Positions 48,884 through 57,799 are shown, counted from the stretch's first letter. The stretch is DNA of 64,000 bases from Ardenticatenaceae bacterium (GCA_020634395.1 JACKBU010000019.1:35689-99688); one strand, 5' to 3'. Notes: generated by a model from the letters alone, not told the origin. Translations and numbers: made by a program.

Positions 48884-51736
48884 TCAAGAGCCAATGTGGA
48901 TGGGGACAAGATGGGGGTCGCCGGCGAAGCCGCCGTTGCCGTTGACGACGGCCAGGCGCAGCGTGTAGCCGCCAGAAGGTAGGGCGTCGGCCTGGAGTTG
49001 GGCCAGCGTGCCGTTGCTCACCGGCTGCGTGTAGGGGCCGCCCACGGCCGTCCACTGTCCCGGGTTCGCGTCGCTGCTGATTTCTACGGTGTAATATTGC
49101 CCCTGGGCCGGGTCGAACACGGCCGTGCCGTGCACCATCACCAGCCCACTCACCGTCGAACCGGCCGACGGGGCGAGAATGTAATAATTACCGCTGGCCG
49201 GGATCGCCGCCGGTGCGCCTGAAGAACTGCGAATACTGCCATCGTTTGCCGTGGAGGCGGCTGCGCCGCTGCCAGAGGCACTTACCGACCCCAGCGGGCA
49301 CACTGTGGCCGGGGCCATGCGATAGCCTGTGCCCTGTGCCCATAGACGGGCGCGGACCTCATCCGGGTAGTACGGCGGCACAGGCAAAAACAGCCGGGCG
49401 CTACTATCCGCCGGACGGGCACTGTTCACCACACATTCTGTTGGGCGCGGTGGTTTTGTGCCATCACTAAGGTCCGAAAGGACCAGTTTCTGCGCGTCTT
49501 CGCCGGACAAAGGCTGCGTTACCAGGGTCCAGGCACCCGGATTGGCGGCTGCATTGGTATTGTATTGGATGCCGGCGATGCCGTGCTGCGGGACGCCGGT
49601 CATGAATAGATCCACGCGCGTAGACGTGCAGCGCGTCCCGCCTGTTCCTGCCGGCAGGCAGACCTGGCGCGCTTCCAGGCCGGCGGGCTGGGTAAACCCG
49701 TTGGGCGGCAGACGGCCGTCCACCATCAAACTACCCGTCAACCCTTCGTCGCCGTAAATGCCCTGCATGATGGCATTCCACACCGGCGCCGCGCCGCGCA
49801 GGCCGGGTAAATCGCGCATGGGATGGCCATCCGAATTGCCCAACCACACCCCCACAACCACGCCCGGTGTATAGCCCACCGTCCAGGCATCGCGGTAATC
49901 GGTCGTCGTGCCCGTTTTGACCGCCGCCGGGAAGGGCAGTTCCAGCGCGCTGCCGCGCCCCATGGCCGGAATGCGGGCGTTGTCGTCGTCCAGAATGTCG
50001 GTGAGGATGTAGGCGATGCGCGGATCGATGGCGTTGACCGGCGGCACCCGATCCCGCTGCTCGTCGTAGACCACGTTGCCCCGGCTGTCGGTGATACGCA
50101 GGATGCTGGTGAGGCGCGGTTTCTGCCCCATGTTGGCCAGCGTGGCGTAGGCGTGGGTCAGTTCTAGCAGCGGCACTTCGCCGCCGCCCAACGTGATAGC
50201 CAGGCCATAATAGCCTGCGTCCTCTTTGAAGGATTCAATGCCCATCGACCGGGCCGTGGCAATAAACGCCGGTAGGCCCACGTCGCGCAGCAGTTGGATG
50301 GGCGGGATGTTGTAGCTGTTGGCGAGGGCGTCACGGAAGAGGACGGGACCGTGATAACGGCCGTCATAATTCACCGGCGTCATCTCCTGCCCATCACCGA
50401 GGTTCAGCTTGATGGGCACATCCCACAGCACGTCGGCCGTAGACCAGCCGCGCGCCAGCGCCGTGGCATAGGTGACCGGTTTGATGGCGCTGCCTGGCTG
50501 GCGCGGCTGCAGCGCCACGTTCACCTGCCCGGCAATGGCATCATTGAAATAATCCAGGCTGCCCACCATCGCCAGAATCTCGCCGGTGGATGGTTTGATC
50601 ACCACCACCGAGCCGTTGCTGACGTCGTGGGCAGCGGCGTTGGCGGCTACGCCCTCACGCACCGCCTGCTCGGCCAGCTTATACAGATTCAGGTCCAGGC
50701 TGGTGGTTACCTGCCAGCCGCCTTTGCTCAACGCATCGGGGCCATAGCGCTGCTCTAACTCGTTCTGGGCGTACAAGACAAAATGCGGTGCTTCCAGCAC
50801 GGCGCTGGCGGCCTGCTGCTGCACGGGAATCAACGGAGCCAGCGTCAGCGGCGCGCCTTTGGCGACTTCGGCGTCGATGTAGTCGATGTAGCCTTCTTCC
50901 AGCATCAAATCCAGGATGAATTCCTGGCGGGCTTTGGCGCCTGCAAAGTTGCTGTAGGGGTCCAACTCATAAGGCGACTGGGGCAGTCCGGCTAAAAAGG
51001 CCGCTTCGCCCAAAGTTAGCTCCGTGGCCGGCTTGCCGAAGTAGGTCTGGGCGGCCGCCTCGATGCCATAGGCCAGGTTGCCGTAATAAATCTCGTTGAG
51101 GTACATCTGGATGATGGCTTCTTTGCTGCGCTGTTGGGTGAGGATGAAAGCGAGGAACATTTCGCGTAGTTTACGCTGATAGCTAACGGCGATGCGCTCT
51201 TCGTAAGTGAAGGCGATGTGGCGCACGAGCTGTTGGGTGATGGTGCTGGCGCCCACGGGACGGCCGTCCGGGTTGCGGTAATTGCGTACCAGGGCGGCTA
51301 CGTTGGCGGCCACGTCCACGCCGGGGTTGGTCCAGAAAGTGTCATCTTCGGCGGCCACAGTCGCGTCGATGAGGACACGCGGGATTTCATTGTATTGTAG
51401 CCAGCGGCGCTTTTCGGTGGTGGTCAGTTCAAAGAGCAGGTTGCCGTTGCGATCGTAGAAGCGAGGGGTGCCTCCGGCGCCGGAGCCGCGAAAGGTGGTG
51501 ACCTGCTCAATAGCTCCGGCCAGCTGCTGATTGAGGTAGATATAGCCGCCAATGCCGGCCACGACCATCAGCAGCAGGCCCAGCAGGCTCAACTGCACCA
51601 GCCAGATCAGCAAACGCACACAGCCGCGCGGCTTTTTGGGGTCTGGCAGGGGGCTTTTTTGTTCCGGCGGAGGCGTAGACGGCCGTTGTCCGTACTTTTC
51701 CAGATATTCCAACCGGTAGCCGCTACCTTTACTCAT
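48884..51736 (-). CDS. Class A penicillin-binding protein, second copy
   Basis: A 950-residue bifunctional murein synthase. A transmembrane helix lies near residues 40-65. The GT51 domain has ATVAAEDDTFWTNPGVD and EIYYGNLAYGIEAAAQTYFGK. The transpeptidase has SxxK in QPGSAIKPVTY, SYN in LANSYNIPP and KTGT in VKTGTTTDYRDAW. The last 250 residues are an extracellular extension with an Ig-like repeat (YYILAPSAGSTVSGLVMVHGTAVFD). It is shorter and lacks the Thr/Pro tail of the gene at 29574. Monocistronic on the minus strand. Confidence 0.93.
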   Translation of the reverse strand: MSKGSGYRLEYLEKYGQRPSTPPPEQKSPLPDPKKPRGCVRLLIWLVQLSLLGLLLMVVAGIGGYIYLNQQLAGAIEQVTTFRGSGAGGTPRFYDRNGNLLFELTTTEKRRWLQYNEIPRVLIDATVAAEDDTFWTNPGVDVAANVAALVRNYRNPDGRPVGASTITQQLVRHIAFTYEERIAVSYQRKLREMFLAFILTQQRSKEAIIQMYLNEIYYGNLAYGIEAAAQTYFGKPATELTLGEAAFLAGLPQSPYELDPYSNFAGAKARQEFILDLMLEEGYIDYIDAEVAKGAPLTLAPLIPVQQQAASAVLEAPHFVLYAQNELEQRYGPDALSKGGWQVTTSLDLNLYKLAEQAVREGVAANAAAHDVSNGSVVVIKPSTGEILAMVGSLDYFNDAIAGQVNVALQPRQPGSAIKPVTYATALARGWSTADVLWDVPIKLNLGDGQEMTPVNYDGRYHGPVLFRDALANSYNIPPIQLLRDVGLPAFIATARSMGIESFKEDAGYYGLAITLGGGEVPLLELTHAYATLANMGQKPRLTSILRITDSRGNVVYDEQRDRVPPVNAIDPRIAYILTDILDDDNARIPAMGRGSALELPFPAAVKTGTTTDYRDAWTVGYTPGVVVGVWLGNSDGHPMRDLPGLRGAAPVWNAIMQGIYGDEGLTGSLMVDGRLPPNGFTQPAGLEARQVCLPAGTGGTRCTSTRVDLFMTGVPQHGIAGIQYNTNAAANPGAWTLVTQPLSGEDAQKLVLSDLSDGTKPPRPTECVVNSARPADSSARLFLPVPPYYPDEVRARLWAQGTGYRMAPATVCPLGSVSASGSGAAASTANDGSIRSSSGAPAAIPASGNYYILAPSAGSTVSGLVMVHGTAVFDPAQGQYYTVEISSDANPGQWTAVGGPYTQPVSNGTLAQLQADALPSGGYTLRLAVVNGNGGFAGDPHLVPIHIGS

Positions 51737-51812
51737 AGCACGTATGGTAAGCCAATTGGCGAATTGGTCAAGGGAGGAGAGCTATTCGCCTATGCGGTCT
51801 ACGGCCCGGACC

Positions 51813-51912
51813 GCCCGGCGCTGAAGTTGCCGGGCTGCCAAACAACGCTCCATAAACTGGGCTTTTTAGCCGGTTTCAACCGGCGTTGTCGGCCAGCCGG
51901 GGCGTTTACGCC
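51813..51912. other. Cluster of short hairpins in a 323-bp gap
   Basis: The gap 51737-52059 has no convincing gene. It holds GCCCGGC/GCCGGGC (51813-51835), ACAACGC with GCGTTGT (51842-51889) enclosing GCCGGTT/AACCGGC (51869-51884), and GGCGTTTACGCC near 51901. They could fold into a branched RNA, or be decayed repeat copies. No promoter is obvious before them. Confidence 0.35.
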
Positions 51913-52059
51913 CTGGCGAGACCAATCAAAAGCTTAGGGGCGGCGAGTATGCGATTGCCTTGGTTAAGGGAGCGGCAGGGTTGGATGCAAAAGTTCCCTG
52001 TCCTGTCATTTGCTGGTTGAACACTGGACGCTGGACGCGGGATACTGGATACTAGCGCC

Positions 52060-53151
52060 ATGAAAACGCTCAAACCTTTCATCCTCACCATGTTACTTTT
52101 GCTTACACTGGGTGGCGTGGGCTGCCGGCAGCAAATCGACGCCTACGACGCCATCAACGCGGAACTGCAGTCTGCTTTTGCCGCCGATGCGCCGGGCGTG
52201 GCTTTGTATGTGAAAGCGCCGGGCGTGGGCAAACAGCTCTTTTCTGCCGGGTTGGCCAACGTGGAAAGCGGCAAGAAGATGCGCAGTGACGCCATGTTCC
52301 GCATTGGCGCGCTGACGCAGCCATTTACCAGCACGTTGCTTTTGCAGCTTATCGAAGAAGGGGTCGTGTCGTTGGACGATACGTTGGACAGGTGGCTGCC
52401 GCCGGAGATGCTGGATCAGTTGGCGAACGGCCGTCAGGCCACCATTCGCCAACTGCTGACGATGACCAGCGGCATTCCCGATTACACGCAAAATCCAGAT
52501 TTCCAGACGGCATACGCGGCCAATCCATCTCACGCCTGGACCTCGGAAGAAGCTGTGGCCTACGCCTACGGCCGTGCCGCCGAATTTGCGCCGGGCGCGT
52601 CCTTTTCTCCATCCAACACCAATTACCTTCTCCTGCAAATGGTCGCCGAAGCCGTTACCGGAGAGACGTTGGCGTATACCATCCGCGACCGTTTCCTCTA
52701 CCGCCTGGACCTGGACGAGACTTACCTGGAGCGGGCCGAAGATTTGCCGGAGGGGCACTTGCCGGGTTACAGCGCCGCCGGGCGCGTTTTGAACGAGCAT
52801 GAAGGCAAAGGATTAGGGGATGACGGCCTGGTTTCTACCACGATTGACCTGGCACAGTTTGTGCCCGCTCTGGCCAGCCGTCAGCTTTCCGGCGCCAATG
52901 CTGATTTTACCCATCAGACCAGCGACATGGGCAACGGCTTAAGTTATGGACCGGGAGTAATGCAGTGGGAGACGGAATGGGGTACCTTGTGGGGATATGA
53001 AGGACAAACGAAGGGTTTTTCCGGCAGTATGTGGTACTTACCAGAACAAAAGATCACACTTGTGGCCCTGGCCAATGACGAGACTTATGGACCGGCTCTG
53101 GCAACACTGCTAAATGATGTTTTGGCGTTGGTCGCTGCGCCCCAGCCATAG
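52060..53151 (+). CDS. Beta-lactamase/penicillin-binding fold lipoprotein lacking catalytic residues
   Basis: A 363-residue predicted lipoprotein (signal ends LGGVGC) with the serine beta-lactamase/DD-peptidase fold of class C type. The three catalytic motifs are altered. SxxK of the usual IGSVTK reads IGALTQ near residue 88, so both Ser and Lys are lost. YSN reads PSN in SFSPSNTNYLLL near 187, so the Tyr is lost. The HxG of the third motif reads YEG in WGYEGQTKGF. The fold is otherwise well kept (LLTMTSGIPDYT, VAEAVTGETLAYTI). It is therefore probably a non-enzymatic binding protein. It is convergent with a Nudix gene that is also degenerate. Confidence 0.8.
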   Translation: MKTLKPFILTMLLLLTLGGVGCRQQIDAYDAINAELQSAFAADAPGVALYVKAPGVGKQLFSAGLANVESGKKMRSDAMFRIGALTQPFTSTLLLQLIEEGVVSLDDTLDRWLPPEMLDQLANGRQATIRQLLTMTSGIPDYTQNPDFQTAYAANPSHAWTSEEAVAYAYGRAAEFAPGASFSPSNTNYLLLQMVAEAVTGETLAYTIRDRFLYRLDLDETYLERAEDLPEGHLPGYSAAGRVLNEHEGKGLGDDGLVSTTIDLAQFVPALASRQLSGANADFTHQTSDMGNGLSYGPGVMQWETEWGTLWGYEGQTKGFSGSMWYLPEQKITLVALANDETYGPALATLLNDVLALVAAPQP

Positions 53152-53160
53152 GTCGGTGGC

Positions 53161-53643
53161 TCAGGTAGGGAGATTTGCTCCGTGCAGCCGCGAAACGCCC
53201 GCTGTCACCGCTTTGAAGCCGAACAAGAATTGGCTGCGCTGCAAGTCGAACAGATCTACCCAGCGGGGCGGGGCGTCGGCTTCTACGGATTCGTTGAGGC
53301 CAATGGAAGCGGTAAACGGCCGTGCCAGGGCGTAATACAAAGCCGTAATTTGCCAGGGACGGCCGTCCAGCCAGCGATACTGGTCTTCGATGAACAGAAG
53401 CGGCCCTAGCTCTGGCGTAATATCCACCAGCCGCCGGAAATAGTGACGGATTGCCTGGGCGGGACTTTCATTGGGCGTCAGAATGCAGCCGGGCGGCGTA
53501 TATAAACCGCTGCCTTGGTGGGCGAGCAGCAAAAGGCGATCATTTTCGATAAATACGCCATAAACAGCAGGGGAAAAGTGGAGGGATTCGGCCCCGACGA
53601 GGTGGACCTGGCCATCATCGTCGTAGCAGTGTATGGTGCTCAT
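53161..53643 (-). CDS. Nudix-fold protein with degenerate Nudix box
   Basis: A 160-residue Nudix homologue. The fold's landmarks are present (AVYGVFIENDRLLLL, YTPPGCILTPNESPAQAI, ALYYALARPF). The Nudix box GX5EX7REUXEEXGU is broken: GG reads GC and the metal-binding REUxEE reads RHYFRR, so none of the catalytic glutamates is there. It should not hydrolyse nucleoside diphosphates and may be a ligand sensor, as in other degenerate Nudix domains. Its stop is 9 bp from that of the beta-lactamase-fold gene; nusB is upstream on the same strand. Confidence 0.75.
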   Translation of the reverse strand: MSTIHCYDDDGQVHLVGAESLHFSPAVYGVFIENDRLLLLAHQGSGLYTPPGCILTPNESPAQAIRHYFRRLVDITPELGPLLFIEDQYRWLDGRPWQITALYYALARPFTASIGLNESVEADAPPRWVDLFDLQRSQFLFGFKAVTAGVSRLHGANLPT

Positions 53644-53675
53644 GGGTGGGGAGGAGAGGAACGGCCGTTTCCCGT

Positions 53676-54119
53676 TTACTCTGGCACTGCCTGAAGCATC
53701 AACTCTTCGCGCAGCGCCGAAACCTTATCGGCCAGGGTTCCCAAAACACCATTCACAAACCGGGGAGCACTGTCCGAGCCATAGGTTTTGGCCAGTTCGA
53801 CTGCTTCATTGATGGCCACTTTTACCGGCGTCTCCCCATCTATTAAAAATTCAAAAATAGCAATCCGCAAAATATTGCGATCAATGACCGCCATCTGATC
53901 CAGCGGCCACTCCGGAGCGTAGCGCGAAATGAGCATGTCCATCTCTTCCAGGTGCTCGATCGTGCCCTGCACGAGATGAGCGGCAAAATCGACGCCCGCT
54001 TTTTCCATCGGTTGATCTTCCAGCCGCTGCTGGAGAATCTCGCCCGGAGGATGATTCGCTATATCATATTCGTAAAGAGTCTCAAGGGTTACGCGCCGCG
54101 CGCGTCGTCTTGTTTTCAT
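53676..54119 (-). CDS. nusB: Transcription antitermination factor NusB
   Basis: A 147-residue all-helical RNA-binding protein. The start RRARRVTLETLYEYDIANHP and the C-terminal half (WPLDQMAVIDRNILRIAIFEFL, TPVKVAINEAVELAKTYGSDSAPRFVNGVLGTLADKV) are textbook NusB. It binds the boxA of rRNA leaders with S10 to prevent Rho termination. It follows an Asp23-family gene, as yqhY precedes nusB in Bacillus. The ribosome site is weak. Confidence 0.95.
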   Translation of the reverse strand: MKTRRRARRVTLETLYEYDIANHPPGEILQQRLEDQPMEKAGVDFAAHLVQGTIEHLEEMDMLISRYAPEWPLDQMAVIDRNILRIAIFEFLIDGETPVKVAINEAVELAKTYGSDSAPRFVNGVLGTLADKVSALREELMLQAVPE

Positions 54120-54158
54120 AGTTGGACGAAGAGAACTGCTAAACGGCCGTCAGATTGA

Positions 54159-54512
54159 TTATTCCTGGGCATAAATCACGTCTTCCACATGCACATTAAT
54201 CGCCTCAACCGGAATTCCAACCATCGTATCAACTGCTTCCAGTACCGCCGCCTGTATGTTGCGGCTGGCTTCCATAATGTTAACCTGCGGATCCATTATA
54301 ACGTAAATATCGATTTTTACCTGATTTTGCTCGCCAATCTCCAGCAGAACGCCATCTTGTTTGACTTCGCGCCGGAAGAGGCGAGCCACGTCGGCGGGAA
54401 TGGCGGCCATTTTTGTGACGCCTTCTACGCGTAGAGCCGCATATTGAGCAATTGTAGCCAATACGCCCGGCGCTACTTCGATTCGGCCCATGCTTTGTCT
54501 ATCTTCGCTCAT
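54159..54512 (-). CDS. Asp23/Gls24 family protein (YqhY-like), copy 2
   Basis: A 117-residue protein of the Asp23 family. It reads GRIEVAPGVLATIAQYAALRVEGVTKMAAIP, then VLLEIGEQNQVKIDIYVIMDPQVNIMEASRNIQAAVLEAVDTMVGIPVEAINVHVEDV. In Bacillus YqhY, encoded before nusB, is linked to control of acetyl-CoA carboxylase. The position here, upstream of nusB and downstream of fabG, fits that type. GAGGTGAGG precedes the ATG. A second Asp23 protein is at 63065. Confidence 0.9.
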   Translation of the reverse strand: MSEDRQSMGRIEVAPGVLATIAQYAALRVEGVTKMAAIPADVARLFRREVKQDGVLLEIGEQNQVKIDIYVIMDPQVNIMEASRNIQAAVLEAVDTMVGIPVEAINVHVEDVIYAQE

Positions 54513-54556
54513 TGCCTCACCTCTTGTCCATAACCTGTGGCCTTCAAGCCATGCCG

Positions 54557-55303
54557 CTACATGGCGACGCCGCCATCGACGTTAATCACCTGGCCGGTGA
54601 TGTAGGCCGCTCTCTCCGATGCCAGAAATGTAACCAGATAAGCCACTTCCGGCAAGTGTCCCCAGCGCCCCAGGGGAATGAACTCCAGGGATTTTTCGCG
54701 CATCTCTTCCGGCAGCACGGTGGTCAGTGCTGTGGGAAAGAATCCAGGGGCTACAGCGTTGACGGTGATGCCGCGCGGCCCTAATTCCTTAGCCAGCGAT
54801 TTGGTGAAACCAATGACGCCAGCTTTAGAAGCGGCGTAATTTGCCTGGCCGCCTTGCCCAATCAAGCCGACAACGGAAGAAATGTTGATGATGCGGCCGC
54901 CCTGTTTGCGGCGCAGCATGGGTCGGGTGACGGCTTTGCAGCAATTAAACACGCTTTTCAAATTGGTGTCCAGAACCACATCCCAATCGGCTTCTTTCAT
55001 CATGGGGAGGAGGGTGTCGCGGGTGGTGCCGGCGTTGTTGACGAGGATGTCTATCTGGCCATAGGTATCCAGGGCCGCTTTGATGAGGGTTTGGGCAGCC
55101 TGGAAGTCGGACACATCGGCCTGCACGGCCGTGGCCTGCCCGCCCTGCGCCGTAATCGCTGCTACCACTTCTTCAGCTCCGGCGGCGCTGGCGTTGTAGT
55201 TGACAATCACCTGGGCGCCGTTGGCGGCCAAATCTTCAGCAATCGCCCGGCCTATACCCCGCGAGGCGCCGGTAACCACAGCAACTTTGTCGGCTAATAA
55301 CAA
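54557..55303 (-). CDS. fabG: 3-oxoacyl-[acyl-carrier-protein] reductase FabG
   Basis: A 248-residue short-chain dehydrogenase of type II fatty-acid synthesis, reducing 3-oxoacyl-ACP with NADPH. The cofactor motif is TGASRGIGRAIAEDL; the catalytic Asn-Ser-Tyr-Lys set appears in NNAGTTRD, ISSVVGLIGQGGQANYAASKAG; and the end ITGQVINVDGGVAM is typical. It starts with TTG at 55301-55303, with AGGAG about 9 nt upstream. The fabD stop is 12 bp before it, so they form an operon. Confidence 0.94.
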   Translation of the reverse strand: MLLADKVAVVTGASRGIGRAIAEDLAANGAQVIVNYNASAAGAEEVVAAITAQGGQATAVQADVSDFQAAQTLIKAALDTYGQIDILVNNAGTTRDTLLPMMKEADWDVVLDTNLKSVFNCCKAVTRPMLRRKQGGRIINISSVVGLIGQGGQANYAASKAGVIGFTKSLAKELGPRGITVNAVAPGFFPTALTTVLPEEMREKSLEFIPLGRWGHLPEVAYLVTFLASERAAYITGQVINVDGGVAM

Positions 55304-55315
55304 GGTAATTTACTC

Positions 55316-56218
55316 CTAAGCGTCAACTTTCTCGCGCCTGGTCTGGCGGTCGATACGTTTCATCAGGCTCAGCAGCACGTCGCCCGGCCCCACTTCGACC
55401 ACAGTGTCTACGCCCTGCGACAGCAAATAGTTCATGGAAGCCGTCCACAAAACAGAAGAGGTAAGTTGGGCTTTTAACTCGGTGCGGATTTCGTCAGGCG
55501 TGGGCAGTGGGCGGGCTGTAACGTTGCCGATGATTGGGATTTGGGGAGGGTGAATGGGAGTGGCGTTTACGGCCGTCGCGAAGTCGGCCGAGGCGGAGGC
55601 CATGAGGGGTGAATGGGCGGCGATGGTGATGGGCAAAACGACAGTTTTGCGCGCTCCGGCCTCTTCGGCCAGGGAAACGGCCGTGGCCAATGCCTCTTTG
55701 TCGCCGGAAATGACAATCTGGCCGGGACAATTGTCGTTGGCCACCTGCACGGCACGGCCGTGCTGCGCCGCGGCCCGCGCACACAAATCAGTGACCAGGG
55801 GCAAATCCAGGCCTAAAATGGCAGCCATCGCGCCCGGTTCCTGTTCTCCGGCCGCCTTCATCAGTTCGCCGCGCCGCCGTACCAGAGCCAGTCCGTCGGC
55901 GAAGGTCAGGCTGCCGGCGGCCGCCAACGCCGCAAGCTCCCCCAAACTGTGGCCGGCAACAAAAGCCGGCGGGGGAGCATCTTGCTCCGCCAGCGCAGCC
56001 ATCATGGCCATGCTGGTGGTGAATAAAGCTGGTTGTTGGTTTAGCGTGTCCGTGAGCGTTTCTTCCGGCCCGGTGAAACAAAGAGTGGATAAGGGAAAGC
56101 CTAACAGCGCATCGGCCTCGTCGAAAACGGCCCGTGCGGCGGGCGAACGCTCGTAAAGCGTTTGTCCCATCCCTACCTGCTGTGATCCCTGTCCCGGAAA
56201 AAGGAAGGCCCTGCTCAT
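55316..56218 (-). CDS. fabD: Malonyl-CoA:ACP transacylase FabD
   Basis: A 300-residue enzyme that moves malonate from CoA to ACP. It begins MSRAFLFPGQGSQQVGMG, has the nucleophile elbow VAGHSLGELAAL (Ser near 94), Gln of LTDTLNQQPALF, and His in ITIAAHSPLM. I choose the ATG at 56216-56218, since the longer frame adds 20 residues not found in FabD. It is followed by fabG. rpmF precedes it with a hairpin terminator between. Confidence 0.93.
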   Translation of the reverse strand: MSRAFLFPGQGSQQVGMGQTLYERSPAARAVFDEADALLGFPLSTLCFTGPEETLTDTLNQQPALFTTSMAMMAALAEQDAPPPAFVAGHSLGELAALAAAGSLTFADGLALVRRRGELMKAAGEQEPGAMAAILGLDLPLVTDLCARAAAQHGRAVQVANDNCPGQIVISGDKEALATAVSLAEEAGARKTVVLPITIAAHSPLMASASADFATAVNATPIHPPQIPIIGNVTARPLPTPDEIRTELKAQLTSSVLWTASMNYLLSQGVDTVVEVGPGDVLLSLMKRIDRQTRREKVDA

Positions 56219-56276
56219 AGGTCTGCCATGTAAAAAAAGAATCCGCGTCTGGCGACACGGAATGAAATGGACACAC

Positions 56277-56303
56277 AAAACGGCCGTCTACAGACGGCCT
56301 TTT
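56277..56303 (-). terminator. Hairpin between rpmF and fabD containing ACGGCCGT
   Basis: Arms GGCCGTCT (56282-56289) and AGACGGCC (56292-56299) around a 2-nt loop, extended by A/T pairing. On the minus strand it ends in GTTTT. It lies between the rpmF stop (56319) and the fabD start, so it probably attenuates readthrough into fabD. One arm is an ACGGCCGT copy. Confidence 0.65.
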
Positions 56304-56318
56304 CTCACGACAACAACC

Positions 56319-56504
56319 TTACTCTTCGATGGCTGGCAAAATTTCGCGGCCCCGATACGTGCCGCATTCCAGGCACATGTGATGGGAACGCTTCATCGCC
56401 CCGCAGTTGGGGCAGCGAACCAGGTGAAATGGTTGAATTGAATCGTGAGCACGCCGACGGTCACGTCGAGCTTTGGAAATTCTGCGCTTCGGTACAGCAC
56501 CCAT
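56319..56504 (-). CDS. rpmF: 50S ribosomal protein L32
   Basis: A 61-residue ribosomal protein. It begins MGAVPKRRISKARRDRRRAH and contains four cysteines in CPNCG and CLECG, a zinc ribbon. I start it at the ATG at 56502-56504, as the longer frame adds 26 residues unknown in L32. The rpmF-plsX/fab proximity is widespread in bacteria and here it is next to fabD. Confidence 0.93.
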   Translation of the reverse strand: MGAVPKRRISKARRDRRRAHDSIQPFHLVRCPNCGAMKRSHHMCLECGTYRGREILPAIEE

Positions 56505-56653
56505 GTGATCATCCTCTCTTGCAAATTTGGGCGCTCTGCGCCCACACAAAAAATAAGCGGCAAAACAAGCCGCGACTGGCAATTATAGCCACCAGGGAAT
56601 GGCTGTCAAGGCAAATTGGCGAAGAACTCAGCGAAGGGCTGGCTTAACAGCGA

Positions 56654-57133
56654 TCAATCGGAGGAGGATAACGGCCGTTCCGCCGCTTCCTGTTCCACCT
56701 GCACTTTGCGCATCCCGTTCCGTACTACGGCCAGCGAACGCAGCAAATCCTCTTCCAGCTTAGTCAGCACTTCAATGACATAGACATCGGCGTCGCTGCG
56801 CAATACATCCGCATCCCGCCGCGAGCGTTCCAAAATATTTTCCGCCCGCTGTTGGGCTGTCATCATGATCGCATCCCGCTTTACCAGTTCCGCCGCTTCT
56901 TGCTTGGCCAGTTCACGAATGCGTTCAGCTTCTTCCTGCGCCTGCGCCAACAGCCGATCCTTTTCCGCCTCAACGCGGTTGGCGCGTTTCACTTCTTCCG
57001 GGATGGCCACGCGCATTTGGTCAATGATACTGTAAATTCGGTCTTCGTTTACCAGCAAATAGGCGCTTAACGGCACGTGTGTACTTGCGTTGAGCACTTC
57101 TTCTAATCTATCAACCAAATGTTGAATATCCAT
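56654..57133 (-). CDS. DivIVA-like coiled-coil protein
   Basis: A 159-residue protein that is almost all coiled coil after residue 50 (KRANRVEAEKDRLLAQAQEEAERIRELAKQ). The N-terminus (MDIQHLVDRLEEVLNASTHVPLS) and length are unlike classical DivIVA, but Chloroflexota members of this type occur next to coaD/rpmF. It could organise the division or polar site, or act as an ATP synthase-b-like scaffold. No enzyme motif is present. Its promoter lies in the end of coaD. Confidence 0.6.
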   Translation of the reverse strand: MDIQHLVDRLEEVLNASTHVPLSAYLLVNEDRIYSIIDQMRVAIPEEVKRANRVEAEKDRLLAQAQEEAERIRELAKQEAAELVKRDAIMMTAQQRAENILERSRRDADVLRSDADVYVIEVLTKLEEDLLRSLAVVRNGMRKVQVEQEAAERPLSSSD

Positions 57134-57179
57134 GTGATCTCACCCTCGGATTCTGCCTGCGCTCTTATCCTCGCCAGGT

Positions 57180-57209
57180 ATTATAATGGCTACTCGCTTA
57201 GTCACGCAA
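57180..57209 (-). promoter_or_regulatory. Sigma70-like promoter for the coiled-coil/L32 operon
   Basis: Minus strand TTGCGT (57204-57209), 18-bp spacer, TATAAT (57180-57185). It overlaps the end of coaD and would start transcription near 57172, about 40 nt before the coiled-coil gene. Confidence 0.5.
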
Positions 57210-57743
57210 TGGCGGGGACTGCCGCAGGCTGTGCGATTCGTCCAGCTCTTGATAACGTTGGTACAAGGCTTCGGCCACGTTGGGCGGCACCATGCTGCTC
57301 ACATCGCCGCCCAGAGAGGCGATTTCGCGCACGGTAGTACTGCTCAGAAAGGTATGCTCTTCTCGCGTGATCAGGTTGACACTTTCCACGGCGGGAGCGA
57401 TCCGGCGGTTAGCCAGGGCAAAACGAAACTCAAACTCAAAGTCGGAAAATACACGCAAGCCTCGGACAATTACCGGTATACCCAGTTCTTGTGCCAGGTC
57501 TACCGTTAAGCCGCTGAACGGCACGGTAGAAATGTTGTGCTCCTGCCCATTCATATGGGCCAGGGCTTCTTCGATCATCTGGCGTCGCTCATCGACCGAA
57601 AACAAGACGGACTTGGACGGCCGTCTATGTTCATACACGCCAATCACCAGTTCATCAAAAATCAGGGCGGCGCGTCGCATCAGGTCCAAATGTCCATAGT
57701 GCACCGGATCAAATGTGCCGGGATATAATGCGCGTCTTATCAA
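57198..57743 (-). CDS. coaD: Phosphopantetheine adenylyltransferase
   Basis: A 181-residue enzyme of coenzyme A synthesis, transferring AMP from ATP to 4'-phosphopantetheine. Motifs are ALYPGTFDPVHYGHLDLMRRA (TxGH-type site) and the KMSKS-like region LSSTTVREIASLGGDVS. It starts with TTG at 57741-57743, with GGAGGAG upstream; no ATG fits. It lies 57 bp downstream of recG. Confidence 0.94.
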   Translation of the reverse strand: MIRRALYPGTFDPVHYGHLDLMRRAALIFDELVIGVYEHRRPSKSVLFSVDERRQMIEEALAHMNGQEHNISTVPFSGLTVDLAQELGIPVIVRGLRVFSDFEFEFRFALANRRIAPAVESVNLITREEHTFLSSTTVREIASLGGDVSSMVPPNVAEALYQRYQELDESHSLRQSPPLRD

Positions 57744-57799
57744 GGTTTGCTCCTCCTGTGTGGCGCCAGCCGCTTCTTGCCAGCGCTCATTGGCTGTTT

